DNA of 64,000 nt from Streptomyces prunicolor NBRC 13075 (lineage in GTDB: Bacteria; Actinomycetota; Actinomycetes; Streptomycetales; Streptomycetaceae): positions 1-64,000 of the forward strand of contig NZ_BARF01000084.1 in assembly GCF_000367365.1 (NCBI RefSeq), given 5' to 3'. This document shows positions 9,022-16,002 of this stretch, piece after piece. The first letter of the stretch is position 1, and each line of letters starts with the position of its first letter. Under the pieces are notes generated by a model. That model had not been told where the DNA came from. It made no database searches and saw only the letters and a program-made list of their open reading frames with translations. A program made the position numbers and the translations under genes.

Positions 9022-10029
9022 TCAGGGGTTGAGGCCCTTGCTGCGCAGCCAGGGCGCCGGGTCGCTCGCGGTGGCGGCGCCGTTGATGTGCACCTCCAGG
9101 TGGAGGTGCGGTCCGGTCACGTTGCCGGTCGCGCCCACGCGGCCGATGACCTCGCCGGTGGAGACCTTCTGCCCGACGCTGACGTTGATCGAGGACTGGT
9201 GGCAGAACCACAGCTCGGTGCCGTCATCGAGGGTGAGGATCGTGCGGTACCCGTAGGACCCGGCCCAGCCCGCCTCGGTGACCGTGCCACTGTGGATGGC
9301 CTTGATCAGCGTGCCGGTGGGCGCGGCGAAGTCGAGGCCGGTGTGGTACCCGGAGGACCACATCGAGCCGGCCTGGCCGAAGGTGCCGGTGATCGTGTAC
9401 GAGCCGACCGGCAGCGTGTACTGCTTGGCCAGCGCGGCGAGCTTCGCGGCCTCGGCCTTCTTCTTGGCGGCGGCCTCCGCGGCCTTCTTCGCGTCGGCGG
9501 CCTTCTTCGCCGCGTCCTTCTCGGCCTTGGCGGCGGCGTCGTCGACCTGCTTGGCGACGGCGGCCTCGACGGCCGCCTTCGACTTGCCGTCGACCTGGAG
9601 CTGCTGCAGCTCGGCCTGCTCCATGATCCGGTTGCGCAGCAGCTCGCCCGCGTCCGAGGCGCCCTTGGAGGTCTCGGTCTTGCTGACGCCGACGCTGCTG
9701 AGCGCGGTCGCGGAACCCTTGGGGGTGCTGGCGGAGTCGTCCAGCAGATGACCCACGGAGGGCAGGTCGGGCATGGAGATCGAGACCGGCGGCTTGCCGG
9801 TGTTGGCGCTCGCCATACCGCCCGCGCTGACGGCGGCTATGACACCGACGCCCAGGACGGTGGAGCTGCGGGCGAATCCTCCGCCACCACGCTGCTTGGC
9901 GACACGGTGCTTGCCGCGGTTGGGAGCAACGGACTCCGCGCTGGGATTCCACTCCTCCCAGGGGCCCTCGTCGGGGCGGTAACCGCCGTAGACGACAGGG
10001 GCTTCTGGGGCAGCCTGGTTGGACGCCAC
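9022..10029 (-). CDS. Secreted M23 family metallopeptidase with coiled-coil region
   Basis: 335 aa, GTG start at 10029 with AAAGGAG about 9 nt upstream. The N terminus is a charged cytoplasmic segment followed by a hydrophobic stretch (SSTVLGVGVIAAVSAGGMASA, residues 55-75) acting as signal or anchor. Residues 130-200 are a Lys/Ala-rich coiled coil. The C-terminal LytM/peptidase M23 domain has the zinc ligands in HTGLDFAAP and GPHLHLEVH, and should cleave peptidoglycan cross-links. The leader carries a ydaO-type c-di-AMP riboswitch, as is typical for actinobacterial cell-wall hydrolase genes such as rpfA, tying it to osmotic and developmental control of the wall. Confidence 0.93.
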   Translation of the reverse strand: MASNQAAPEAPVVYGGYRPDEGPWEEWNPSAESVAPNRGKHRVAKQRGGGGFARSSTVLGVGVIAAVSAGGMASANTGKPPVSISMPDLPSVGHLLDDSASTPKGSATALSSVGVSKTETSKGASDAGELLRNRIMEQAELQQLQVDGKSKAAVEAAVAKQVDDAAAKAEKDAAKKAADAKKAAEAAAKKKAEAAKLAALAKQYTLPVGSYTITGTFGQAGSMWSSGYHTGLDFAAPTGTLIKAIHSGTVTEAGWAGSYGYRTILTLDDGTELWFCHQSSINVSVGQKVSTGEVIGRVGATGNVTGPHLHLEVHINGAATASDPAPWLRSKGLNP

Positions 10030-10049
10030 GTGGGCGTGCTCCTTTCCTT

Positions 10050-10192
10050 CCTTCTCGCCTACCGGGTTAGCTGACGGGTTCGGAGCAGGAAGGTCTCCTA
10101 CGCGCGTAAACCGGCCGTGTTTCCACGGCAGTTGACGAGCGATTCACCCCAAGTGGTGGTTCCCCGGTTCCCTTTCAGGATTCGGCGCGTGC
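10050..10192 (-). promoter_or_regulatory. c-di-AMP (ydaO-yuaA) riboswitch
   Basis: Read on the minus strand, the leader contains CCGAATCCTGAAAGGGAACC, GGGGAACCACC, a central GCCGTGGAAACACGGC hairpin, and the conserved 3' block AACCCGGTAGGCGAGAAGGA directly before the ribosome binding site of the M23 gene. These are the conserved blocks of the ydaO family. CGCC near 10184-10187 pairs with GGCG near 10056-10059 to form P1. High c-di-AMP should switch the downstream hydrolase off. The rest of the gap to 10431 should hold the promoter; I identified nothing else there. Confidence 0.9.
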
Positions 10193-10431
10193 GCACGGAG
10201 CCATCTCTAGTGACGGCTGGGACGACCGCGCTGCGTTATCGAACGTTAATAGACACGGGTGCCCGTTTCCAAGCTGTTCGGCTTGATCATTAACCTTTCC
10301 TTGCTGGACGAACGGCCCACCACCGGCGAAAAACGGGCGAGTTGGCCAAGTCTCAGAATTCCCACAGGTATTGACGGTGTATCAGTTGTTATGCGGAGGG
10401 CGCTCGACCGGTCACGGCCCGTGATATTCGA

Positions 10432-11589
10432 CTATGGGTGCCGTACGGCGATCATCGCCATGTCGTCCGACATCCCGCCCCCGGAGTACCGGCGCACCTC
10501 CTTGGCGAGGATGCCGAGCAACGCCCCAGGGGTACGGAAGGTCCGGCCTGCCAGCCGCTCCCCCGGGTCGTAGAAGACGCCGTGCGAGTCGCGGGCCTCG
10601 GACAGGCCGTCGGTGTACACGAGGAGGGTGGCCCCGCCCGGGAACGCGAACTCCTCGGCGCGGTCGGGCCAGACCCCCAACTCGCCCATCCCCAGGGGCA
10701 GTGCGGGCTCCTTGACCTGCAACGTGCGTACGGTGCCGTCCTCGTGCAGGAGCAGCGGCGGCGGGTGTCCCCGGTCGACGATCCGTACGACGCCGTCGCC
10801 GTGCGGGAGTTCGGCGAGGACGGCCGTGGTGAAGCCCTCGAACGCGTCGAGCCCGTCGCGCCGGGTGCCCTCGCGGGCCAGCGCCCGCTCCAGCCGCTGC
10901 GCGACCGCCTCCAGGGTGGCCTCCTGCTCGGCGGCCTCCCGGAACGCTCCGATGACCACGGCGACGGCGGCGACCGCGCCCATGCCCTTGCCGCGCACGT
11001 CGCCGACGACCAGCCGTACGCCGTGCGGGGTGTCCTGCACCGCGTACAGGTCGCCGCCGATGAACGCGCCCTCCTGCGCCGCCTCGTACCGTGCCGCGAT
11101 CTCGAACCCGCCGATCCGCTCGGCCGGTTCGGGCAGTACGGCCCGCTGGGCGGCCTCGGCGATCTCGCGCACGGAGGCGAGCTGTTCGCTGCTGCGGCGG
11201 ACCAGGACGTTGATGAGGACGGCCAGGACGGCGACCGTCGCGACAGTGGCCGCCTCGGTGATCGCGTCGGTGTGGAGGACGATGCCGAGCTTGAGGTGGA
11301 TCACGAGGACGACGGCGACGGAGACCAGGCCGGTGAGCACGGTGCCGCGCCGGGAGTAGAGCGGGGCGGCGACCAGCGGAGCGGCGGTGAAGAACGGGGC
11401 CGCGGTGAAGTCCTGCGGGGTGAGGTAGTCGTAGAACGCCCCGACGATCAGCAGCAGTGCGGGGAGTCGGCGGACGACGGCGCGGGCGTACGAGATCCGC
11501 CGGCCCTCGCCCTCGGGGTGGGGTGCCGGGTCGGCGCCGAGGCCGGGGTCGGGCGTGGGATCGCCGGGGAGGCGCCCGCCGGCTCGCAC
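10432..11589 (-). CDS. Membrane-bound PP2C/SpoIIE-type serine phosphatase
   Basis: 385 aa from the GTG at 11589, which has GGAGGAGGAGGG 8 nt upstream; the open frame extends further but runs through a tRNA gene and its terminator, so that extension is rejected. After a short cytoplasmic leader there are hydrophobic segments (RRLPALLLIVGAFYDYL, then VLTGLVSVAVVLVIHL and TVATVAVLAVLINVLV) followed by a SpoIIE domain. Metal-binding motifs are GGDLYAV, GDVRGKGMGAVA, VYTDGLSEAR and GGMSDDMAMIAV. Such enzymes dephosphorylate anti-anti-sigma factors or other Ser/Thr phosphoproteins at the membrane. There is no sensor PAS/GAF domain. No anti-sigma partner is adjacent. Confidence 0.9.
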   Translation of the reverse strand: MRAGGRLPGDPTPDPGLGADPAPHPEGEGRRISYARAVVRRLPALLLIVGAFYDYLTPQDFTAAPFFTAAPLVAAPLYSRRGTVLTGLVSVAVVLVIHLKLGIVLHTDAITEAATVATVAVLAVLINVLVRRSSEQLASVREIAEAAQRAVLPEPAERIGGFEIAARYEAAQEGAFIGGDLYAVQDTPHGVRLVVGDVRGKGMGAVAAVAVVIGAFREAAEQEATLEAVAQRLERALAREGTRRDGLDAFEGFTTAVLAELPHGDGVVRIVDRGHPPPLLLHEDGTVRTLQVKEPALPLGMGELGVWPDRAEEFAFPGGATLLVYTDGLSEARDSHGVFYDPGERLAGRTFRTPGALLGILAKEVRRYSGGGMSDDMAMIAVRHP

Positions 11590-11673
11590 GTACGGACCCT
11601 CCTCCTCCACGCGTCCAGTTTTTCCCGGTGGGAGGAGTGCGGCGAGCGGGGTGGGCCGACAGGGGGAGAAACA

Positions 11674-11711
11674 CCAAGGGCCGGAACCCATTTCTGGATT
11701 CCGGCCCTTGG
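11674..11711 (-). terminator. Terminator of the tRNA-fMet gene
   Basis: A 13-bp perfect stem (CCAAGGGCCGGAA with TTCCGGCCCTTGG) and 12-nt loop begin a few bases past the tRNA 3' end on the minus strand. Confidence 0.8.
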
Positions 11712-11717
11712 CCTTAG

Positions 11718-11791
11718 TAGCGGGGACAGGATTTGAACCTGCGACCTCTGGGTTATGAGCCCAGCGAGCTACCGAGCTGCTCCACCCCGCG
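11718..11791 (-). tRNA. Initiator tRNA-fMet (CAT)
   Basis: The 74-nt minus-strand sequence starts CGCGGGGTGGAGCAGCTCGG and ends CCTGTCCCCGCTA, with no encoded CCA. The anticodon arm CTGGGCTCATAACCCAG carries anticodon CAT between three G:C pairs, and position 1 (C) does not pair with position 72 (T). Both are hallmarks of the initiator tRNA. Confidence 0.97.
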
Positions 11792-11843
11792 CCGTTGTGA
11801 TTGCAACTATACGCCATCCGCGGGGTCCGAAGTCACACAGGTT

Positions 11844-13067
11844 TCAGTCGGCGGTGTTCCCGGCGTGCGTGAGGGTCTCCCAGGAGACGAAGAGGTCGTC
11901 GCTGCCGGCCGGGCGGGTGGACTCGGCGAGCTTGTGCGCGGCGGGCACCTTCACGCCGAGCCGGCCCTCCAGGTGGTTGACGGCGACCTCCAGGTCGGGA
12001 CCCATGTTCCGGTCGACCTTGCCGCCGCACAGCCAGGCGGGCGCGGGCTCGCCGAGCTGGTAGCGGGCGTGGAATTCGAGGGCCGCCCTGAGCCGGTCCT
12101 TGACGCCGTCGTAGAGGTCGACGCCCTGGTGCCAGGCGGTCTCGGCGATGTGCGCGGTGGCGGCCAGTGAGTACCCGACGTGCTTGAAGTTTCGGCACGT
12201 CTCCTGGGCGACGCCGTCCTTGAAGGTCGTCTGCTTGAACCAATACGTCGTCAGCTTCTGCGGCGTGGTGAGCTTCGAACCCACCGGGGTCAGCGGCACC
12301 TTGCCGTCCTTGGCGAGGTAGAAGTAGGCGGGCACGCGGTCGCGGAAGCGCTTGACGGCGGCGTCGAAGGCCTTGTGGTCGTCGAGGAACACGGCGATGC
12401 CGATCGCCGCGTCCGTCATCGCGAGATCCCAGTTGCCGTTGTAGTCCGGGAGGTCCTTGGTGACTTCCGGCTCGTAGGCGGTACGCAGCATCGTCCCGAA
12501 CCGCTTGACCCGGTCCGCCGGCCACCCCGCGCCGGGCGCGTACCGCACGATCTCCGCCGCCCGCACCCAGGTCGAACCGGCCCACGCGGTCTGCAGTCCG
12601 GCGTCGTCGGAGGTGTGCTCCTTCATCTTCGCCGACCAGTCGTCCATGATCTCCCGCGCCTTGAGCGCGTGATGCTGCTTCCCGGTGATGCTGAACAGCA
12701 GCGCCTGCGTGTACGCCGCGATCGCGTCCTCGCGCTCCTCGACACAGCCGTGTGCGGCCTTGCCGTTCCAGGGGCAGTCGACGTCCGCGGACGGCTTCGC
12801 CGTGTACTTGTACGACCCGTACTTGCTGTCCCGCATCCCGAAGTACGCCTTCAGCCAGGGCTGTTTGCCGGCGGCGACGTTCTTCCGTACGGCGTCCAGC
12901 TGGGCCTTGCTGACGAGTACCCCGGGGTGCGTGAACGCGGCGTCCGCGGGGAGTGCCCGGGCCATGGTGCGCGTGCCGGTGTCCGCCGTTCCGCACGAGG
13001 CGAGTAGTCCTACGGCTACGGACGCGCCCAGCAAGGTGATGGCGTGCCGCCGGCCCACTGCCCTCAT
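11844..13067 (-). CDS. Alginate lyase-family secreted lipoprotein
   Basis: 407 aa starting MRAVGRRHAITLLGASVAVG, with GGAGGT 8 nt upstream of the ATG at 13067. The N terminus is a twin-Arg-like lipoprotein signal ending in the lipobox LLAS-C. The mature part is all-helical and matches the alginate lyase superfamily (PF05426-like): FTHPGVLVSKAQLDAVRKNV at the start, GNWDLAMTDAAIGIAVFLDD in the middle and HVGYSLAATAHIAETAWHQG, with the conserved Asn and His expected in the catalytic groove. It probably degrades a uronic-acid polysaccharide outside the cell. The sugar specificity is unknown and no polysaccharide utilisation genes are next to it. Confidence 0.82.
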   Translation of the reverse strand: MRAVGRRHAITLLGASVAVGLLASCGTADTGTRTMARALPADAAFTHPGVLVSKAQLDAVRKNVAAGKQPWLKAYFGMRDSKYGSYKYTAKPSADVDCPWNGKAAHGCVEEREDAIAAYTQALLFSITGKQHHALKAREIMDDWSAKMKEHTSDDAGLQTAWAGSTWVRAAEIVRYAPGAGWPADRVKRFGTMLRTAYEPEVTKDLPDYNGNWDLAMTDAAIGIAVFLDDHKAFDAAVKRFRDRVPAYFYLAKDGKVPLTPVGSKLTTPQKLTTYWFKQTTFKDGVAQETCRNFKHVGYSLAATAHIAETAWHQGVDLYDGVKDRLRAALEFHARYQLGEPAPAWLCGGKVDRNMGPDLEVAVNHLEGRLGVKVPAAHKLAESTRPAGSDDLFVSWETLTHAGNTAD

Positions 13068-13174
13068 GTGTCCTACCTCCGCGTTGTCCACACCGGTTCT
13101 TTGTGAGCGTGACGTGGGGGGCGGTTTGGCGCAGGATTTGATGGGCCGATTGGTCGTGGTGGGCGGGCGTCTTC

Positions 13175-13250
13175 CGGGGGCTCCGCCCCCAGACCCCCGA
13201 TCGGCCCTGAAGGGGCCTCGTCCTCAAACGCCGGACGGGCTGACTCTTGC
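13175..13250. repeat. Streptomyces intergenic repeat with hairpin
   Basis: The sequence contains GGGGGCTCCGCCCCC (13176-13190), then GACCCCCGATCGG, CCTCGTCCTCAAACGCCGGA and CGGGCTG, a block seen between many Streptomyces genes. It directly follows the stop of the RibD-like gene and probably serves as its terminator. No gene is visible from 13068 to 13250. Confidence 0.6.
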
Positions 13251-14390
13251 TCAGCCTGTTAGATGGCGGTTCGGTGCCTTCGCTCGCTCCTCGTACTCCG
13301 GGAGTACGACCACGGTCACCCCCCGCGCGGCCAGCGCCCCGCTGCCGTCCGCCCCCTCGACGAACGTGTCCGGCTCGCGCCAAGCGGTCACCACGCGTCG
13401 TACGCCCGCGTCGAGGATCAGCTGGGCGCAGGGCTTGGGGCGGGAGGCTCGGTGGGTGCAGGGTTCGAGGCTCGTGTAGACCGTGGCCGCAGGGAGACGC
13501 GGGTCCTGCGGGTCGATCTTCGCCAGGGCCGCCTCCTCCGCGTGGACCACCGGGTCGCCGGACTCTCGGGAGTGGCCCCGGGACAGCTCCGTGCCGTCGT
13601 CCGCCACCACCACCGCGCCGACGCTGAACGCCGTCTCCGAAGGCGGGCAGTCGGCGGCCAGGTCGCAGGCCAGGGCGAGCCAGTGGTGGTCGGCGGCGGA
13701 GGGGAGGTCGCCGGTGCCGGGGGCGGTGGGTTCGTAGCGCATGAGGACGACGTCCTCGATGGGGCGGGTCTCGACGAGGCGGAGGCGGCCCGGCTGGTAC
13801 GTGCCCGGGCCGAAGAGGCGGGGGGCCTTGTCGTCGCCCACGAAGAGGGGGGACAGGACCAGGTGGAGTTCGTCGGCCAGGCCCTGTTGGAGGAGTTGGG
13901 TGTGGATCGTGCCGCCGCCCTCGACCATCAGGCGGTCAACTCCCCTTACCGCGTGCAGGTGTTCAAGAAGAGCGCGCCAGTCGAGGTCTGGGCCGAGCGC
14001 CACGACGTCCGCCGCGAGGCCCAGTTCGCGTGCTCGCTCCGCGCCCTTGTCCGTCGTATAGACGAGCTTGTCGCCGCCCGTGTGCCAGAAGTTGGCCGTC
14101 GGGTCCAGGTCGCCGGAGGCGGTGACCGTGACCTTGAGGGGGTACTCCGGCTTGCCCGCGGCGACTCGACCGGCCCTGCGCTGGGGGGAGTTGACCAGGA
14201 GGCGGGGGTTGTCCGCGCGGATCGTGCCGGCGCCGATGAGGATCGCGTCGACCGATGCCCGGACCTCGTCGACGCGGTCGAAGTCGGCCGGGCTGGAGAG
14301 GAGCAGCCGGTCGGGGCCGGTGTCGTCGAGGTAGCCGTCGAGGGAGACGGCGGCGGACAACAGGACGTAGGGGACGTACGGGTGGGGCAT
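13251..14390 (-). CDS. RibD-like bifunctional enzyme with swapped domains (reductase then deaminase)
   Basis: 379 aa. Residues 5-220 are a RibD C-terminal/DHFR-like reductase domain (VLLSAAVSLDGYLDD, DAILIGAGTIRADNPRLLV, RLMVEGGGTIHTQLL). Residues 225-370 are a cytidine-deaminase-like domain with zinc motif HAEEAAL and PxxC-type SLEPCTHRASRPKPC. Canonical RibD has deaminase first and reductase second; here the order is reversed. The two activities convert the GTP cyclohydrolase II product to 5-amino-6-ribitylaminouracil phosphate in riboflavin synthesis. The gene is divergent from a MarR regulator followed by a GTP cyclohydrolase II gene, which supports a pyrimidine/flavin role. It could serve a specialised pathway rather than housekeeping riboflavin. 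Confidence 0.85.
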   Translation of the reverse strand: MPHPYVPYVLLSAAVSLDGYLDDTGPDRLLLSSPADFDRVDEVRASVDAILIGAGTIRADNPRLLVNSPQRRAGRVAAGKPEYPLKVTVTASGDLDPTANFWHTGGDKLVYTTDKGAERARELGLAADVVALGPDLDWRALLEHLHAVRGVDRLMVEGGGTIHTQLLQQGLADELHLVLSPLFVGDDKAPRLFGPGTYQPGRLRLVETRPIEDVVLMRYEPTAPGTGDLPSAADHHWLALACDLAADCPPSETAFSVGAVVVADDGTELSRGHSRESGDPVVHAEEAALAKIDPQDPRLPAATVYTSLEPCTHRASRPKPCAQLILDAGVRRVVTAWREPDTFVEGADGSGALAARGVTVVVLPEYEERAKAPNRHLTG

Positions 14391-14450
14391 CGACGCGCTC
14401 CCGGTCGTTGCTCGTGGGGATGGCGGGGCTTGGCGGAACGGCGGGCTTGG

Positions 14451-14469
14451 TTCAAGTTTGAAACAAACC
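14451..14469. promoter_or_regulatory. Candidate MarR operator in the divergent promoter
   Basis: The perfect palindrome GTTTG-AAA-CAAAC (14456-14468) is preceded by TTCAA, so TTCAAGTTTGAA also forms an inverted repeat. It lies 14 nt before the marR-type ATG and between that gene and the divergent RibD-like gene. Related TTCAAA/TTTGAA half-sites occur before the GTP cyclohydrolase II gene. Confidence 0.55.
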
Positions 14470-14481
14470 TACACTGGGGGC

Positions 14482-14997
14482 ATGACGACTCGCTGGCTCA
14501 CCGCCGAGGAGCAGCGCGCCTGGCGCGCGTACATCGCCGCGACGCACCTCCTGGAGGACGCGATCGACCGGCAGCTCCAGCAGGAGGCCGGCATGCCCCA
14601 CCTGTACTACTCCATCCTCGCCAACCTCTCCGAGGTGCCGGACCGGCGGCTGCGGATGACCGACCTCGCCGAGAAGTCGAAGATCACCCGGAGCCGGCTG
14701 ACGTACGCCGTGACCCGGCTGGAGAAGGACGGGCTGGTCCGGCGGGAGGGGTGTCCGTCGGACAAGCGCGGCAGCACCGCGATCCTGACCGACGCGGGGA
14801 TGGACGTCCTGGAGCGTACGGCGCCGGGTCATGTCGAGACCGTACGGGCCGCGATCTTCGACCACCTCACCCCGGAGCAGGTGGGGCAGTTGGAGGAGAT
14901 CAGCGCGGGGATCGCGCGGGCGCTGGAAGGTGACGGGGGCGAGGTCACCCGGGAGGACCTTCCCTGGCGCCGGCGCTCGTCCTCGCCGTGCACGTGA
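14482..14997 (+). CDS. MarR family transcriptional regulator
   Basis: 171 aa. The ATG at 14482 follows GGGGG; an upstream in-frame TTG at 14458 lies inside the palindrome and is less likely. It has a winged helix-turn-helix: YYSILANLSEVPDRRLRMTDLAE, recognition helix KITRSRLTYAVTRLEKDGLV, and wing RREGCPSDKRGSTAILT. Such proteins bind palindromes as dimers and release them on binding small ligands. Position between a RibD-like gene (divergent) and a ribA-type gene, with matching palindromes before both transcription units, suggests that it controls this flavin-type set and itself. Confidence 0.9.
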   Translation: MTTRWLTAEEQRAWRAYIAATHLLEDAIDRQLQQEAGMPHLYYSILANLSEVPDRRLRMTDLAEKSKITRSRLTYAVTRLEKDGLVRREGCPSDKRGSTAILTDAGMDVLERTAPGHVETVRAAIFDHLTPEQVGQLEEISAGIARALEGDGGEVTREDLPWRRRSSSPCT

Positions 14998-15036
14998 CCC
15001 GTGAACGGTGACCCGTGACCCGTCCCACAAATCTGT

Positions 15037-15100
15037 TGCTTCAAATTTCAAGCATGAGGTAGTCTCCGTGATCGTGGATGTGTTTCAAAACTGAAGCACA
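15037..15100 (+). promoter_or_regulatory. Two candidate MarR operators before the ribA-type gene
   Basis: TGCTTCAAATTTCAAGCA (15037-15054, symmetric at 16 of 18 positions) and TGTTTCAAAACTGAAGCACA (15081-15100, imperfect) share the half-site TTCAAA with the site at 14451-14469. Both lie in the 150-bp gap between the MarR stop and the ribA-type start. Confidence 0.5.
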
Positions 15101-15147
15101 TCGCTGACGCACATCCGCGTACCTGCCGCCGGACCACGGAGACCCGC

Positions 15148-15789
15148 ATGCCCGACTTCCCCGCCGCCACCCCGCGTGCCCGCGTCCGGGTACCGCTGCG
15201 CTTCCACGACGGCTACAGCGTCGACACCGAACTCGTCACCTTCCACGGCCTGACCGACGGCCAGGAACACGTGGCGGTCGTCCTCGGCGACCCCGCCCCC
15301 GGCACCACCCCGCTGGTCCGGCTGCACTCCGAGTGCCTGACCGGCGATGTCTTCGGCTCCGCCCGCTGCGACTGCGGACCCCAGCTGCGCGAGGCCGTCG
15401 AGCGCATCGCCGAGCGCGGCGGTGTCCTGCTCTACCTGCGCCAGGAGGGCCGGGGCATCGGCCTCTACAACAAGCTCGACGCGTACGCCCTCCAGGACCA
15501 GGGGCTCGACACGTACGCCGCGAACACCGCGCTGGGCCTGCCCGAGGACGCCCGTGACTACACGGCCGCCGCGCAGATGCTCACCACCCTCGGGATCAGC
15601 TCGCTCGACCTGCTGTCCAACAACCCTGACAAGGCCGACCAGTTGCGCGGGCTCGGCATCGACGTCCACGACCGCGTGCCGACCGGTGTGTTCACCACCC
15701 CGCACAACGTCCGGTATCTACGCGCGAAGGTCCTACAGACCCAACACACGCTGCCGCTGGGCCAGTTGACGGAGCTGCACGCGGGCTGA
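15148..15789 (+). CDS. ribA: GTP cyclohydrolase II
   Basis: 213 aa, ATG with GGAG 7 nt upstream. It opens GTP, releasing formate and pyrophosphate, to give the 2,5-diamino-6-ribosylamino-pyrimidinone phosphate that starts riboflavin synthesis. Zinc cysteines are in HSECLTGDVFGSARCDCGPQ (about residues 65-82), phosphate and guanine contacts in LRQEGRGIGLYNKLDAYALQ (about 100-119) and SSLDLLSNNPDKADQL. The Tyr equivalent to E. coli Tyr105 is present in DAYALQD; Streptomyces paralogues with Met there make a different product, so the classical reaction is expected. It lacks a fused RibB domain. Candidate MarR operators precede it. Confidence 0.92.
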   Translation: MPDFPAATPRARVRVPLRFHDGYSVDTELVTFHGLTDGQEHVAVVLGDPAPGTTPLVRLHSECLTGDVFGSARCDCGPQLREAVERIAERGGVLLYLRQEGRGIGLYNKLDAYALQDQGLDTYAANTALGLPEDARDYTAAAQMLTTLGISSLDLLSNNPDKADQLRGLGIDVHDRVPTGVFTTPHNVRYLRAKVLQTQHTLPLGQLTELHAG

Positions 15790-15853
15790 CGTGCCTGAGC
15801 AGGAGCTGAGCTGGGGCTGAGCCAGGGCTGATCCGGGGCTGAGCCGCGCGGCG

Positions 15854-15875
15854 ATGGTGTAGCGGGCTACACCAT
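15854..15875 (+). promoter_or_regulatory. 22-bp perfect palindromic operator before the MMPL gene
   Basis: Half-site ATGGTGTAGC and its exact complement GCTACACCAT are separated by GG. The spacing and length suit a TetR-family operator. It is the only striking element in the 213-bp gap before the transporter gene, and no TetR gene is within this neighbourhood. Confidence 0.6.
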
Positions 15876-16002
15876 TCATTCGGGAGGGCACTCCCTCGTG
15901 CCGTAGGGCCGCCGCCGGAAGGCTTGAGACCACGATCACGCACTCGATCTCGAACGCGATCAGGATCTCGACCGACCGCCGACACGGAGGCCTTCCCCAG
16001 CC

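Noticed and set aside
11590..11817. N-terminal extension of the SpoIIE-type phosphatase
   Set aside because: It translates through the tRNA-fMet gene and its terminator; the GTG at 11589 has an excellent ribosome binding site.
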